Counted from the first letter of the stretch, positions 33,232 to 45,600 are shown. The stretch is 64,000 bases of DNA from Puccinia triticina (GCF_026914185.1 NC_070575.1:3986001-4050000), one strand, 5' to 3'. Notes: a model not told the origin generated them from the letters alone. Translations and numbers: made by a program.

Positions 33232-34398
33232 TGCCTGGGCCGGCCGTGCGAGTATGACCTCTTCTTTATTTATTCTCCGTTGATCCGAGGGAACGCCCTC
33301 TGGGATGTCTAGGTTCATTGTTCGCTGCTTGGCTATCGTCCTTGTACAGTATCGCCCTTTTTTCTTCCCCGCCCTGCAGGCCCTTCCTCCTCTTTTTCGG
33401 GGGGAGGCTTGAGGGAGGACGGTCTCCAGTGTTGTATGTACGTTTTTGTACGGCTTCCGTGTAGGCCAGTCAATGTTGTTGTTTTTCTAGTGGATATCCT
33501 GGCAGCAGAGATGGTGATCATACGCGAAGGGGCTTTCTCGTTGGTGCAGTCGGTGATTGTGGTGGGTGGGCAGGCCTGCCTGGGGTCGTGCCAAGGAGCC
33601 CATTTCAAGCTCCCCCAAGTTCAAGCTTTGTGTCCAACACTGCTGGCCACCAACCAAAAGAAAAAAAAAATTATTATCTCCAGCCCAAACAACAGCTAGC
33701 TCCCGGACCCTGACGAAAACGGAGGGCGGAAACGCTAGCACCCTCCTGAATCTCGGGTGCGCAAGATCCATGGGCAGATTCAGATCTCAGCCCAAGAAGG
33801 CATCTTAGACAAACGTCCCCCGGCCTGAGAAAATCAAGGACGAAGTCTCTGTGGGGCCTTTTTTCCTCTCGCCTTTTTTGAGGGACTTGTTAGAGCCTGT
33901 CATACCATGGTATGAAAATACGATGTTTCAGAACTTGATGTGTAGCTCTCTCAAAACTGCTTCTGAGGACCGGAAGTGATGGGGACCAAGACGCAGCGGC
34001 GAGCCTGATCAGAGTGATGAATCGCAACCATTCAACCCATCCCCGGTGTTCATTCTCGGGTTCAGGTTTTTTCGAACGGGGTGTGACTTGAATGGTTTAG
34101 CTGGTGCCGGTGGTGAGGGAAAGGTCCTGGCAACTTGCTGGGGGTTTGGTTGCTTTGGGGATGTGGCAATATCTGGAGCTCCTTGGAGTCGGACTCGGTC
34201 GAGAGGAAACACGCTCTCGGTGGTTATTAATGTGAACCAATGCCGCCGAATCCTGGTTGTTTCAATTTTCCGCCAGTCATCTCACCTCTTCCCCAACACT
34301 ATCTGTCAATACCATTGTAAAATCTCTCCAACAACAAAACCGGCAGGAATACTTCCCGCCAAATTCTCGCATTTCCAACCTCATCTCCAACTTGCAAA
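33232..34398. other. Intergenic region between BTB and secreted gene
   Basis: Open frames at 33409-33808 lack domain features and are probably untranslated. 34200-34398 likely contains the promoter and leader of the secreted gene (GTTATTAATG at about 34220, CA-rich leader). Confidence 0.4.
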
Positions 34399-34841
34399 AT
34401 GAAGTTCACAATCATATCGACGGTTGTAGCCTTAACGATGGCCACTTCAGTTCAAAGCAAGGCATTGAAACCCGACATTTCCGCCTATGCATGCCTGAAT
34501 GCGAACGATAGGACAAAGGGAATGTGCATCCTCAAGGGAGGAGATAAGAAGAATCCCACGTATTTTCGTAAGTTTATATCCCCACACCTCCTTCCTGTAG
34601 ATGAAGATCTGAGCTGGAAATAACAGCTGACAGATAACCGTTATTCTTTTTTATTGCCTCTTTGATAGTCAACGACGCCCCCATTACGCCTGATGGTAAA
34701 AAGTTTAGCTGTGTGGGTGTGAAGATCAATAACGTGCCTGCGACAGATTTTGGCTGTTGTCAAAGACGCACTGCTCCGACAAATCCCGGGGTTTGTCCAA
34801 ATACTTCCACTTCTACTCAAAGCTCTATTCAGCCCCAATAA
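34399..34841 (+). CDS. Small secreted cysteine-rich protein, copy 1
   Basis: Exon 1 (34399-34567) starts MKFTIISTVVALTMATSVQS, a clear signal peptide. An intron with GTAAGT donor and TGATAG acceptor (34568-34668) leads to exon 2, which ends at TAA 34839. The protein has about 113 residues and six cysteines in the mature part (ACLN, MCIL, SCVG, GCCQ, VCPN), suggesting three disulfides. Alternatively, a weak intron 34791-34861 (GTTTGT..TGCAG) joins a third exon to TGA at 35026, giving 151 residues and seven cysteines. Length, secretion and cysteine content fit a rust effector candidate; the function is unknown. Confidence 0.65.
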
Positions 34842-35866
34842 CCAAAGAGATCAAAATGCAGCTAACCTTTGAATGCTCTCTTTGGAAAAAATCAATGCAG
34901 AGTACTGCTGCAGGTGGCTCAACAACCGCAAATAATAAGGGTTTGAGCGACCAGGAATATCGCAAAGTCTGCACAGGTCCTGATACTTCTTACCCTTCAA
35001 ACGAAAAGGGTCGCTGGGGACACTGAATATTCATTTTTCATGTGCACATACTGCTATACGCATTTACTGCCAAAGACTCTTTGTCCAGGTAGAAAAACAT
35101 ACTGTAGTAGATACACAATCTCTTGTTCACTTTTTGTTTGTCCTTTATTCATTCACATTAGTGGGTATCAAACATGAGAAATCCACACTTTGAAACCACT
35201 CAGTTAGCCAGAAATAAAATTTGTCACCAGCAGATACCAAAATGGGGTAGGTGAACAGCCAACATGTTTTAAAATAGGGGATATCAGATATGATCAAAAC
35301 CACCATTATGTACTTGACAGGTTTGGAAAAACCCACCATTTTGAATAAATGTTGGTCCTTAGGGACAACTTGATCAGGTTCTCAGCAATTGGAAGGCGGA
35401 ATTAGCCCTAGAAAGATTTCTTCAAGACTCAAGATGTTTCCTGGAACATCTCACATGATAACTCTCTCATCAATCCCCACTCCCTCTCCCCCCATGATTT
35501 TCCTTTTTCCTTTCTTTGTCTTCTCAAAACTGTTCTCAATTCCTCCCCATTCTTCCCTTATAACACCAGCATAGCTGTAGTTGTGTTTTGTTTAAAATTG
35601 TGTCCTCTCTTTTCACAAGGCACTTCAATTCATAGTGTGCAATTGCATAGGCCAAAATTCACTTTTTAAAAAAATGTTGGTCCTTCACCTAATGCTGGAT
35701 GAAATGTCAAACACCTGTCACATGATTACAGTTGTGGACTCAAAGTCAATTCCAGAATGTTCCTAAGCTCAGTCTCTTTCCAGAATCAAGCAATCTCAAG
35801 TCTGAGTGAGTCAAGAACAGCCCACCTCAACTGAACACCAATATAAACACAAGTGTCACCTAACAA
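34842..35866. other. Region downstream of secreted gene copy 1
   Basis: It may include the alternative third exon to 35026. The rest is AT-rich without a convincing gene. Confidence 0.4.
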
Positions 35867-35992
35867 GGAAATTTGTGCAAATTAACTTTGCTTTGGGTCC
35901 AGTGGGAAGCAGCAAGGAGAAGACAGAATAGGAGAAATAATCAGTCCTAGCTTTTAAAATTGAAGTCAAGGTTGAACAAGGGTAACATGTGT

Positions 35993-36828
35993 CAGGATGT
36001 AAATGGGTCCGGGCCACCCAACGCTGACCCAAGACCCAATGGGTCATGGGGCGGGCCCAGGCAGGTTTTATGGGAAATTTGGTTGACCCAAACCCAACCC
36101 AAACCAACCCAAGTTGGGAAAATTATGGGTTGGGTTCAGGCAGCCTTTTTGGTTTTTGGGTCGACCCAAAACCCCAAAATTGACCCAACTATGACTGGTG
36201 GATCATCACTTTTGCCAGTTTCTCTGCTCCCACCGGCTTCCACCTCTCCCCTCCATGCCCTTACCCCAATGGCAATATCAACTAGAGCTGCAAAATGTAT
36301 ATGATTGCCAGATCCTGACCCACCAATGTCGTCTGAGGCGTTAAGACTGTCTGGCGCTGACACTGAAACCAAGGAAACAGCCACCCCAACCCCAACCCCT
36401 GCAGATTCAAGAAAAACAACCAAACAGACACGCCTACCAAAAAAAAAGAAATAAAATCTCACAAGTGATGTTTGGTCTTATTTCAACAAGGAAACCAACA
36501 GTCAGTATTATTTTCAAAGTCTCTTCAAATGTGATTGTAGCAATATTCTAACATGAAATTTGAATATACATATAACAATTTTGCAGGCCCCAAATTCCAT
36601 GCAGTCTGTAAGTCTTGCAAGCTCAGAATGGATGGTAAAAGTACAAATGGAACAAATCACATGTGGCGCCACCTTGAGCAATGTCCCTCCCAACTCAGCA
36701 AGCAGAAGCAATCTCTTTTGAATTTTGGTAAGGGCGCGTCCACATTTCTGTCAAGAAACTTCCTGCACCATTTTGATCAAGATGATCATTGCACACAAGC
36801 AACTGTTCACTTTGGTTAACCACCGTCT
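35993..36828 (+). mobile_element. 5' fragment of a hAT element with BED finger
   Basis: It starts near CAGGATGTAAATGGGTC, a degenerate hAT terminus, followed by GGGTTGGG/CCCAACCC subterminal repeats (36000-36190). Coding remains then follow: MSSEALRLSGADTETKETAT, TSDVWSYFNKE, an intron ending at TTTTGCAG (about 36587), and CKSCKLRMDGKSTNGTNHMW with RHLEQC, the BED zinc finger. It stops abruptly at the start of duplication copy 2. It is related to, but diverged from, the hAT at 6767-24228. Confidence 0.65.
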
Positions 36829-37838
36829 TCTCTTTTTCGGGGGGAGGCTTGAGGGAGGACGGTCTCCAGTGTTGTATGTACGTTTTTGTACGGCTTCCGT
36901 GTAGGCCAGTCAATGTTGTTGTTTTTCTAGTGGATATCCTGGCAGCAGAGATGGTGATCATACGCGAAGGGGCTTTCTCGTTGGTGCAGTCGGTGATTGT
37001 GGTGGGTGGGCAGGCCTGCCTGGGGTCGTGCCAAGGAGCCCATTTCAAGCTCCCCCAAGTTCAAGCTTTGTGTCCAACACTGCTGGCCACCAACCAAAAG
37101 AAAAAAAAAATTATTATCTCCAGCCCAAACAACAGCTAGCTCCCGGACCCTGACGAAAACGGAGGGCGGAAACGCTAGCACCCTCCTGAATCTCGGGTGC
37201 GCAAGATCCATGGGCAGATTCAGATCTCAGCCCAAGAAGGCATCTTAGACAAACGTCCCCCGGCCTGAGAAAATCAAGGACGAAGTCTCTGTGGGGCCTT
37301 TTTTCCTCTCGCCTTTTTTGAGGGACTTGTTAGAGCCTGTCATACCATGGTATGAAAATACGATGTTTCAGAACTTGATGTGTAGCTCTCTCAAAACTGC
37401 TTCTGAGGACCGGAAGTGATGGGGACCAAGACGCAGCGGCGAGCCTGATCAGAGTGATGAATCGCAACCATTCAACCCATCCCCGGTGTTCATTCTCGGG
37501 TTCAGGTTTTTTCAAAGGGGGTGTGACTTGAATGGTTTAGCTGGTGCCGGTGGTGAGGGAAAGGTCCTGGCAACTTGCTGGGGGTTTGGTTGCTTTGGGG
37601 ATGTGGCAATATCTGGAGCTCCTTGGAGTCGGACTCGGTCGAGAGGAAACACGCTCTCGGTGGTTATTAATGTGAACCAATGCCGCCGAATCCTGGTTGT
37701 TTCAATTTTCCGCCAGTCATCTCACCTCTTCCCCAACACTATCTGTCAATACCATTGTAAAATCTCTCCAACAACAAAACCGGCAGGAATACTTCCCGCC
37801 AAATTCTCGCATTTCCAACCTCATCTCCAACTTGCAAA

Positions 37839-38281
37839 ATGAAGTTCACAATCATATCGACGGTTGTAGCCTTAACGATGGCCACTTCAGTTCAAAGCAA
37901 GGCATTGAAACCCGACATTTCCGCCTATGCATGCCTGAATGCGAACGATAGGACAAAGGGAATGTGCATCCTCAAGGGAGGAGATAAGAAGAATCCCACG
38001 TATTTTCGTAAGTTTATATCCCCACACCTCCTTCCTGTAGATGAAGATCTGAGCTGGAAATAACAGCTGACAGATAACCGTTATTCTTTTTTATTGCCTC
38101 TTTGATAGTCAACGACGCCCCCATTACGCCTGATGGTAAAAAGTTTAGCTGTGTGGGTGTGAAGATCAATAACGTGCCTGCGACAGATTTTGGCTGTTGT
38201 CAAAGACGCACTGCTCCGACAAATCCCGGGGTTTGTCCAAATACTTCCACTTCTACTCAAAGCTCTATTCAGCCCCAATAA
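37839..38281 (+). CDS. Small secreted cysteine-rich protein, copy 2
   Basis: Exons 37839-38007 and 38109-38281, the same structure as copy 1 and no difference seen in this coding part. If the alternative third exon is used (to 38466), one residue differs (NEKGRW in copy 1, NKKGRW here). The promoter-proximal block is also duplicated, so both copies may be expressed. The start codon, signal peptide, intron sites and cysteines are all kept. Confidence 0.65.
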
Positions 38282-39208
38282 CCAAAGAGATCAAAATGCA
38301 GCTAACCTTTGAATGCTCTCTTTGGAAAAAATCAATGCAGAGTACTGCTGCAGGTGGCTCAACAACCGCAAATAATAAGGGTTTGAGCGACCAGGAATAT
38401 CGCAAAGTCTGCACAGGTCCTGATACTTCTTACCCTTCAAACAAAAAGGGTCGCTGGGGACACTGAATATTCATTTTTCATGTGCACATACTGCTATACG
38501 CATTTACTGCCAAAGACTCTTTGTCCAGGTAGAAAAACATACTGTAGTAGATACACAATCTCTTGTTCACTTTTTGTTTGTCCTTTATTCATTCACATTA
38601 GTGGGTATCAAACATGAGAAATCCACACTTTGAAACCACTCAGTTAGCCAGAAATAAAATTTGTCACCAGCAGATACCAAAATGGGGTAGGTGAACAGCC
38701 AACATGTTTTAAAATAGGGGATATCAGATATGATCAAAACCACCATTATGTACTTGACAGGTTTGGAAAAACCCACCATTTTGAATAAATGTTGGTCCTT
38801 AGGGACAACTTGATCAGGTTCTCAGCAATTGGAAGGCGGAATTAGCCCTAGAAAGATTTCTTCAAGACTCAAGATGTTTCCTGGAACATCTCACATGATA
38901 ACTCTCTCATCAATCCCCACTCCCTCTCCCCCCATGATTTTCCTTTTTCCTTTCTTTGTCTTCTCAAAACTGTTCTCAATTCCTCCCCATTCTTCCCTTA
39001 TAACACCAGCATAGCTGTAGTTGTGTTTGGTTTAAAATTGTGTCCTCTCTTTTCACAAGGCACTTCAATTCATAGTGTGCAATGCCATAGGCCAAAATTC
39101 ACTTTTTAAAAAAATGTTGGTCCTTCACCTAATGCTGGATGAAATGTCAAACACCTGTCACATGATTACAGTTGTGGACTCAAAGTCAATTCCAGAATGT
39201 TCCTAAGC
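38282..39208. other. Region downstream of secreted gene copy 2
   Basis: Duplicate of 34842-35768; no gene seen apart from the possible third exon. Confidence 0.4.
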
Positions 39209-39547
39209 TGTAGCCGTGCGTCCTAGGGATTACGTAACCCCCGGACTTACTATTACAAGGCTTCTTACGTAGATGTATCGAAGACTATTTCTCTCCTTTG
39301 GTATTATGTATTTCACTTATGTTACATATGATCATGCCTATTATGTATTTTACCGCAGCATAAATATCTCATCCTATTTCATGCTGCCTATGCTATTTCA
39401 CTCGTAGTTATCATTGGTTGTACTCAAAAGGCTTGTTGCTTTGATCTTGTATCTCTTTCTCATCAAATACGATACTCAGATCTTTACCACTACCTTTTTA
39501 CGTTCATCACCGCGCTCTGTCCAATCACCTGTAAGAGCCCCGTTACA
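39209..39547 (+). repeat. Gypsy 5' LTR
   Basis: TGTAGCC..GTTACA, 339 bp; it contains the 13 bp absent from the 3' LTR near 39310. Confidence 0.9.
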
Positions 39548-40033
39548 GTGGTAGCGAGAGCTATTTTTTTACGATTAGATTCTTGAAAGAGGCCTTATCC
39601 TCTTTTCTGCTTGAGATAAGCCTTGTTCGGATACTTATGTTTGATTTATTGGTGGTTTTGTTTGGTTAGAAAAAGACGCTTTCCGAAGTCATCCGTTGGC
39701 AATTCGAGAAGAACAAATTGAACACTTTCCAGTAAAACATACAAATGTAAGCTATATCTTCGTGAAGAATTGTCCGATTGCTATTAGAATACTCCGTGTA
39801 CCAAGTCTAGTAGCTCCTTTGGGGCGGGCAGAGCGTTGTGGGTGTTGAAAGCTGTGTGCTAATGTCGTGATTTTTTATCTGTAGTATCCATCAACATTTC
39901 GTGTTTCGTTGGTGCACTTTTTTTTTTTGGTCCTGTTACTATTGAAACGCTAGTTTTTTGTAAGCTGGTTATTCTTTTTTGTGTTCTCTGTGAACTGGAT
40001 CTCTGTACTGACTGCGAATTGCAAATAGAAAAT

Positions 40034-41520
40034 ATGTATTCCGGTCACTCTAATGTTACAGGACGCTCAGGTCGTCGTCAATCTCGTGCTATCCCTGGAG
40101 CTCCTCCGCCTGCGAATGGAGAGACGTATACAGATGAGGAGATAGCATTGTTTACGCCTGATCAGACTGCTTGGGTCATAAACAAACCGACCTATTGGAC
40201 CACTAATCTCTATGGCGGGACGGACGATGAGGGAGATGAGCGTGAACCGACAACATCGGCCACTTTGGATTCCAACCCCTTCGGTGATCCTACCATTGTT
40301 CAACCGGAGTCGACGGAAGAAGTTCGACCTGTTCAGTCGGATCCTGGGTTGCTACGTCCTGATGCGACTAGTGGGAAAGCTGGGAATCCCACCCCGATTG
40401 TGAATCAACAACCTGTGGTCGATAAAAATCCTGTCGACACCAAAGTCAAAATTACCGGCTTTGTGCCTCGTGAAACCAATCCAGCGATGGCGTCTGGCCC
40501 GATGGATTGTGATGATGCCGACACAGTGAAGGCATCTAGTGAGCATGTTGGTGGTCGAGCAAGGGAGGAGTACCCTCGGGTATCTCTTCTGGCGAATGGC
40601 ACTCGTGGTTTTTGACCCCTGCTCCTCAATCTGTTCCGGCTCCGAATATTGTTATGCCGGATGTGGCGTCCTATGGCCCTCTTCCTCAGCAACCTTACAT
40701 CACGGATACGACAAAAGCCATGAAGAATTGGAATCTTCAGAAGGTTCCTGAGTTTACGGGTACCGACGCTCAAGAAGCAAGAAATTGGCTGGACAAGTTA
40801 GCCTCTGAAATGATCCTCCGCTCCGTGCACGCTGGGATTTGGCACCGAATCGGTTTCCTTTGTTTAAATGGGAAGGCTCGGGATGATTTGAATGTCGCTA
40901 TGAGAGCAAGAACTGAACCTAAAAGTTGGGAGACGTTTGTGGAGTGGTTGTGCCGTTTGAACCCGGACTTCTCGAATCGTACGGCGGTGGCTGCTGATTT
41001 TGCAGCATTACGTCAAGGAGCAAATGAGACCACGGCTTCTTTCTTCAGTCGTTTCAGGGATTGGCAAACCCAAGCATCAATTTATGGGTTCTTGTACGAC
41101 AAACGTATTGGTTTCGTGGAGCGCTTGAGACCGGGTTTGCGTCGCATTGTAGAAGCTGAAATTGCTCGTCAAGAATTACGCTCCTTTGAACAATTGAATT
41201 TTGCGACCATTGCGATGATGACGATGGATGAAGATCGGCGATACAGAAGACACACTGCGGACAACCTGGCCAGTTCATCGACTTCTCGCCCCAATCACAA
41301 CTCCGGTACCGGTTCCAGACGTGGCGCCGATTCTCAAGGAGGCTCTGCCGGGGGAAGAAAGCCGGACTCGGGCAAGAGGACCTGTTACAATTGTGGTGAA
41401 CCGGGTCATATCAGTGCTAAGTGTGATCAGCCGAAGTCTGAAAAACAAAAAGATTATGAGGCCTCTGTGGCGAATGGTACTGCCAAAGGAAAAGGCAAGG
41501 CCAAGGAAAAAAATGTGTAG
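40034..41520 (+). pseudogene. Gypsy gag, one frame change
   Basis: The first part (40034-40615) is acidic and disordered and ends GTRGF-TGA. The next frame (from 40612, one base back) carries the capsid-like gag domain (EARNWLDKLASEM, WETFVEWLCRLNP, TTASFFSRFRDW) and the zinc knuckle CYNCGEPGHISAKC, then a Lys-rich tail to TAG at 41518. A single extra T in the TTTTT run at 40609-40613 would fuse both parts, so a deletion is likely. It packages element RNA. Confidence 0.8.
41508..41514 (+). promoter_or_regulatory. Candidate -1 frameshift site (A AAA AAT) at gag end
   Basis: In the gag frame the codons are GAA AAA AAT GTG TAG. The heptamer A AAA AAT fits the X XXY YYZ rule, and a -1 shift here enters the pol frame without a stop (41532 onward). 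A downstream pseudoknot was not assessed. Confidence 0.5.
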
Positions 41521-41531
41521 TCGATGGTGCA

Positions 41532-44500
41532 TTGTCTCGCCCATCGACGTCTGCTGATAATTGTAACCGTAGTCCTTCGTTTGAAATAAATCCTACCGTT
41601 CCTTTATCTTGTGAGCAAACTGTGAGTACACTCGGTGAGTTGATCGCCCCGAGTCTTGTTGATTTGGTTGGCTGTCCAAAAGTGGAAGCAACGTTAAGTC
41701 CCTTAGAGAAAGGGTTGAGGGTGAGTAAGATGAAGGTAAGTTCGGCGGGAGTGTCTGACTCTTTATTGGATGGACTTGGGAGTTGCAAACCCGAGTCTTT
41801 ACTTACTATTTGTGCAGAGAATGATTCTCTTATTGTTGATTTTTTTACGCCCATCAGCGGCTGGATGTGTCGAGTCTTGTTTGATACCGGCGCTAGTTGT
41901 TCGTATGTGTCGGAAGCTTTGGTGACTGACAGGGGATTGTTGCGACTCCCTTGTGCGAATTTCGGCGTGAGCGGCGCTTTTGGTCAAACTGTGACTAGGA
42001 ATGAATGTAGTGTCATTCATATTGAGTTAGCGTTAGTCCCTATGGAGGTGAAATGTAAAGTCATTCCTTTGTCATCTTATGATTTGATTTTGGGACGCGA
42101 TTGGATATCGGCCTTTGTCCTTTCTACAGATTGAATGAAGAATGAATGGGTACTGAGACATCCGAATGGTAAATCAGTAAATTTTTGTCCGACTTCTACT
42201 TGTTTAAATGTTATTGAGAAACATACCTTGAATACGCTTGAGACAATTGACATTGGTCAATGTTCAAGACACCAGTTTAAGTCTGAAATGAAAAAACAAC
42301 ATAATGAGTTGTTTGTTTGTGTCCCGGTTCCAGTAGTACCTTTGGGTACGAGGGAAGAAGTCGCATCTACGTTTCCTGTTAATTTTCCGGAGGACGGTTT
42401 GTTTGCAGATCGGCTCAGAAAAAAGGTAAATGAATTTGCGGATTTGTTCGATCCTATCAAAGAGGCATCAAGGAAAAAACGTGTCATAGAGCATCTAGTT
42501 GATACGGGAGATGCGAAGCCGGTCTCTCAGCCGGTACGTCAATTATCGCCGTTACTATTGAACGAATTGAAAGAGCAATTGGAAAAACTTCAACGTCAGG
42601 GTTTTATTCAACCGTCGATCTCGTCTTGGTCCTCACCAATCCTCTTTGCTAAAAACTCAAATGGTGCTTTGAGGTTTTGTGTGGATTACCGAGCATTGAA
42701 CAGCATGACTCGGAAGGATCGGCATCCGTTACCACTGATCCAAGAGTGTTTTGATTCCTTATTGGGTGCGAAGTATTTCACCAAGATTGACTTACAGCAA
42801 GGGTTTCACCAAATGCGAATTAGCCCGGCTGACGTGCCGAAGACAGCGTTTGGGACGAAGTACGGGCACTTCGAATGGCTTGTGATGCCGTTCGGTCTGG
42901 TGAATGCCCCGAGTACTTTTCAGAGGATGATGACGCAAATTCTCCGACCGTTCATTGATCACTTTGTGCAAGTTTATCTGGATGATATTCTTATTTATTC
43001 GGAAAATGAAGAAGAACATCTGAAACACATTGATAAAGTGTTACAGGTACTACGACATGAGGAATTGAAGTGTAGTGGGCATAAGTGCTTCTTTGGTCAT
43101 AAAGAACTACAGTATGTGGGACATATCGTTTCGCATAACCATGTTCGCCCGATGGAAGACAAGTTAGAGGCGATAAAAGACTGGCCTCGACCTTCGAATG
43201 TCTACGACGTGCGTGCGTTTTTAGGATTGTGCGGTTACTATCGTAGGTATATCCGAAATTTCGCGAAAATTGCGGCTCCTCTAAATGACCTAACGGGAGG
43301 TAATGTTACAAAGAAACAGAAAGTTTTGTGGTTACCTGTACATCAGTTAGCTTTTGAGGTATTGAAAAACGCGATGATTACAGCACCTGTTTTGTTGATG
43401 CCTGATACCTCGAAGCCGTTTATTGCGGAGACTGATGCGTCGGATTTTGCGGTCGGAGCTGTACTTCTGCAAACGGACGAGGAAGAAAAATGGCATCCTG
43501 TTGCCTATGAATCGAAAAAATTGAATTCAGCGCAGTGCAATTACCCCGCTCAAGAGAGGGAACTGTTTGCTATTATCCATGCTTGGAGGAAGTGGCAAGT
43601 GTACTTGGATGGAGCTGTGTGCACCACCATTTTTTATACTGACCACGCTTCTCTCCAATATTTGAAAACGCAGAATTTACCATCTAGACGCCTAACGAGA
43701 TGGGTGGAAGAGTTTGCGGAAATGGATATTGACGTGAGATATAAGAAAGGCGTTGAGAATGTTGTTCCTGATGCTCTTTCCCGGCGAAGTGACCTGATGG
43801 TCTTTAAGCTGGTCAATGAGGATCTGCGCGATTCGGACTGGCCACTTATCATACCGTATTTGAAGTTAAGTAGGACTTTGCCGAAGACTGTACCAGACGG
43901 GTTAGTAAGAAAAGCGGTCGATATGTTAGATCGATTTGAAGTGGATGAAGAGGAAGAAACTTTAATTTACCTGGGCCGCCCAGGAAATGAGGAAAGGTCT
44001 CCTTTTATTATATCTACTTACAGATATCATTTGTTGCGAAAAGTGCATGACGATGCGGGACATCGAGGTCGTGATGCCACCCTAAATTTATTAAGAGGAC
44101 GGGGGTGGTGGCCGACGCGTTATCATGATGTTCGAAGCTATGTGCAAACCTGTGAATCTTGTCAAATTAATGAACGGGCAAGGCAGTCGCAGGAAACTGG
44201 ACAGCAGATACCGTTACCTGTTGTAGGTCCCTTTGAACGATGGTCTGCGGACTTTATTTCGATGCCTGAGTCATCGAAGAACCAGTATAAATGGATTTTG
44301 ACGGTGATTGATCACTGTACGGGATGGCCGATAGCGGTACCGATGAAGGAGGCGACGTCGACAAAAGTTGCTGAAGTAATATTGAATGAAGTTATCACAC
44401 CTTTTGGTTTACCTAAAGAATTTCTTACGGATAGAGGCTCAAATTTTCTGTCTGGAGGATTGTTGCGGTTCCTTTCAGCGGGAAATATCAAAAAGCTGAA

Positions 44501-45206
44501 CACTTCGGGTTACCATCCTCGGACAAATGGCAAGAACGAGCGGTACAATGGGATTTTGGAGGCGACATTGTTCAGGCTGAATACGACGGGGGATCCGGCG
44601 CGTTGGGAGGACGTTTTTCCTGCGGCACTGTACTCTACTTGAATTCACATCAATGACTCCAGTAAATTTTCCCCTTTCGAATTGGTGTATGGAGTGCGAC
44701 CCCGGTTGCCTTCCGATAATATCAAAATGGTCGCAAAACACCCAGTGACCGCTTCTGAAGAACAACTGCAAAATAGAATTACCCAGTTGAATCAAAATAG
44801 AATCAAAGCGTTAGAAGGTCAGAACAAGAAAGCTTCGAAAAATAAACAGTTATTCGACAAAAAGCTTGGGAAGGACTCACTCTGGATTCATGAACCTGGC
44901 GATTATGTGAAACTTCAAAACAAATCTCATACAAAGGGACAACCTTGTTGGTTCGGCCCTTTTGCTATCAAAAAGGTTCTGGAAGGCAATGTTTACATCT
45001 TATCGGATCATAACGGAGACGATTATCACTGCCCAGTAAATGGAAATGACTTACAACCGGTATCAACACGATCAGTCATTCCAAACGAAATGTGGGCGAC
45101 TCCCCCGGCCATTGCAAAGGCCGATGATCGACGCGAGGTGGCGGCGCAGAAGGACTTGGTTTCGGCGGCGAAAGCGGTTGCGAAGGTTCCGGCTGGTGGC
45201 GCATGA
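41532..45206 (+). pseudogene. Gypsy pol (PR-RT-RH-IN) with two in-frame TGA codons
   Basis: Protease motif LFDTGASCSYVS; RT motifs LRFCVDYRALN, TKIDLQQGFHQMRI and YLDDILIYS; RNase H FIAETDASDFAVGAVLLQ; integrase HHCC finger (HDDAGHRGRD, CESCQ) and D,D,E core (STPxxx-type FLTDRGSNFLSG, NGKNERYNGILE). The C-terminus has a GPF/Y module (WFGPFAIKKV) and no chromodomain. One continuous frame is broken only by TGA at 42132 and 44640; at 44640 relatives usually have Trp before I-H. Otherwise it is full length. Confidence 0.85.
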
Positions 45207-45274
45207 TTGTTGGTTTTCTCGAATTATGGATTTATCGGCTCCGGGTCGGCGCCTATGGTTAAGGGGGGGATAGT

Positions 45275-45600
45275 TGTAGCCGTGCGTCCTAGGGATTACG
45301 TAACCCCCGGACTTACTATTACAAGGCTTCTTACGTAGATGTATCGAAGACTATTTCTCTCCTTTGGTATTATGTTACATATGATCATGCCTATTATGTA
45401 TTTTACCGCAGCATAAATATCTCATCCTATTTCATGCTGCCTATGCTATTTCACTCGTAGTTATCATTGGTTGTACTTAAAAGGCTTGTTGCTTTGATCT
45501 TGTATCTCTTTCTCATCAAATACGATACTCAGATCTTTACCACTACCTTTTTGCGTTCATCACCGCGCTCTGTCCAATCACCTGTAAGAGCCCCGTTACA
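45275..45600 (+). repeat. Gypsy 3' LTR
   Basis: 326 bp, pair of 39209-39547; lacks 13 bp after GGTATTATG. Confidence 0.9.

Larger units (their letters stand above)
32641..35866 (+). repeat. Tandem duplication unit, copy 1
   Basis: The unit covers the last BTB exons, the intergenic region and the secreted cysteine-rich gene. Its parts recur at 36829-39208 (offset 3440), 45601-45702 and 45703-46255/50809-50919. Over the 33389-35760 block I saw under ten differences from copy 2, so the duplication is recent. Confidence 0.85.
36829..39208 (+). repeat. Tandem duplication unit, copy 2
   Basis: Matches 33389-35768 at a constant offset of 3440 with only a few substitutions. Its 5' part (equivalent of 32641-33388) is missing and its place is taken by the hAT fragment. 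It is split at 39208 by the gypsy element and resumes at 45601-45702. Confidence 0.9.
39209..45600 (+). mobile_element. Ty3/gypsy retrotransposon with both LTRs
   Basis: The 339-bp and 326-bp LTRs start TGTAGCCGTGCG and end CCCCGTTACA. Flanks are AAGC (39205-39208 and 45601-45604). The sequence after the 5' LTR, TGGTAGCGAGAGC, looks like a tRNA-Met type primer-binding site. A polypurine tract AAGGGGGGGATAG lies just before the 3' LTR. The internal order is gag, PR, RT, RNase H, IN. The two LTRs are nearly identical apart from a 13-bp deletion in the 3' one, so insertion is recent. The empty site is visible in duplication copy 1 at about 35768. Confidence 0.95.

Noticed and set aside
33409..33808. 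Open frames in both duplicated blocks (also 36789-37248)
   Set aside because: They are conserved only because the DNA is a recent duplicate. Overlapping frames on both strands lack domain features.
41054..41278. Minus-strand frames inside gypsy gag and pol
   Set aside because: They are shadows of a well-supported plus-strand retrotransposon.
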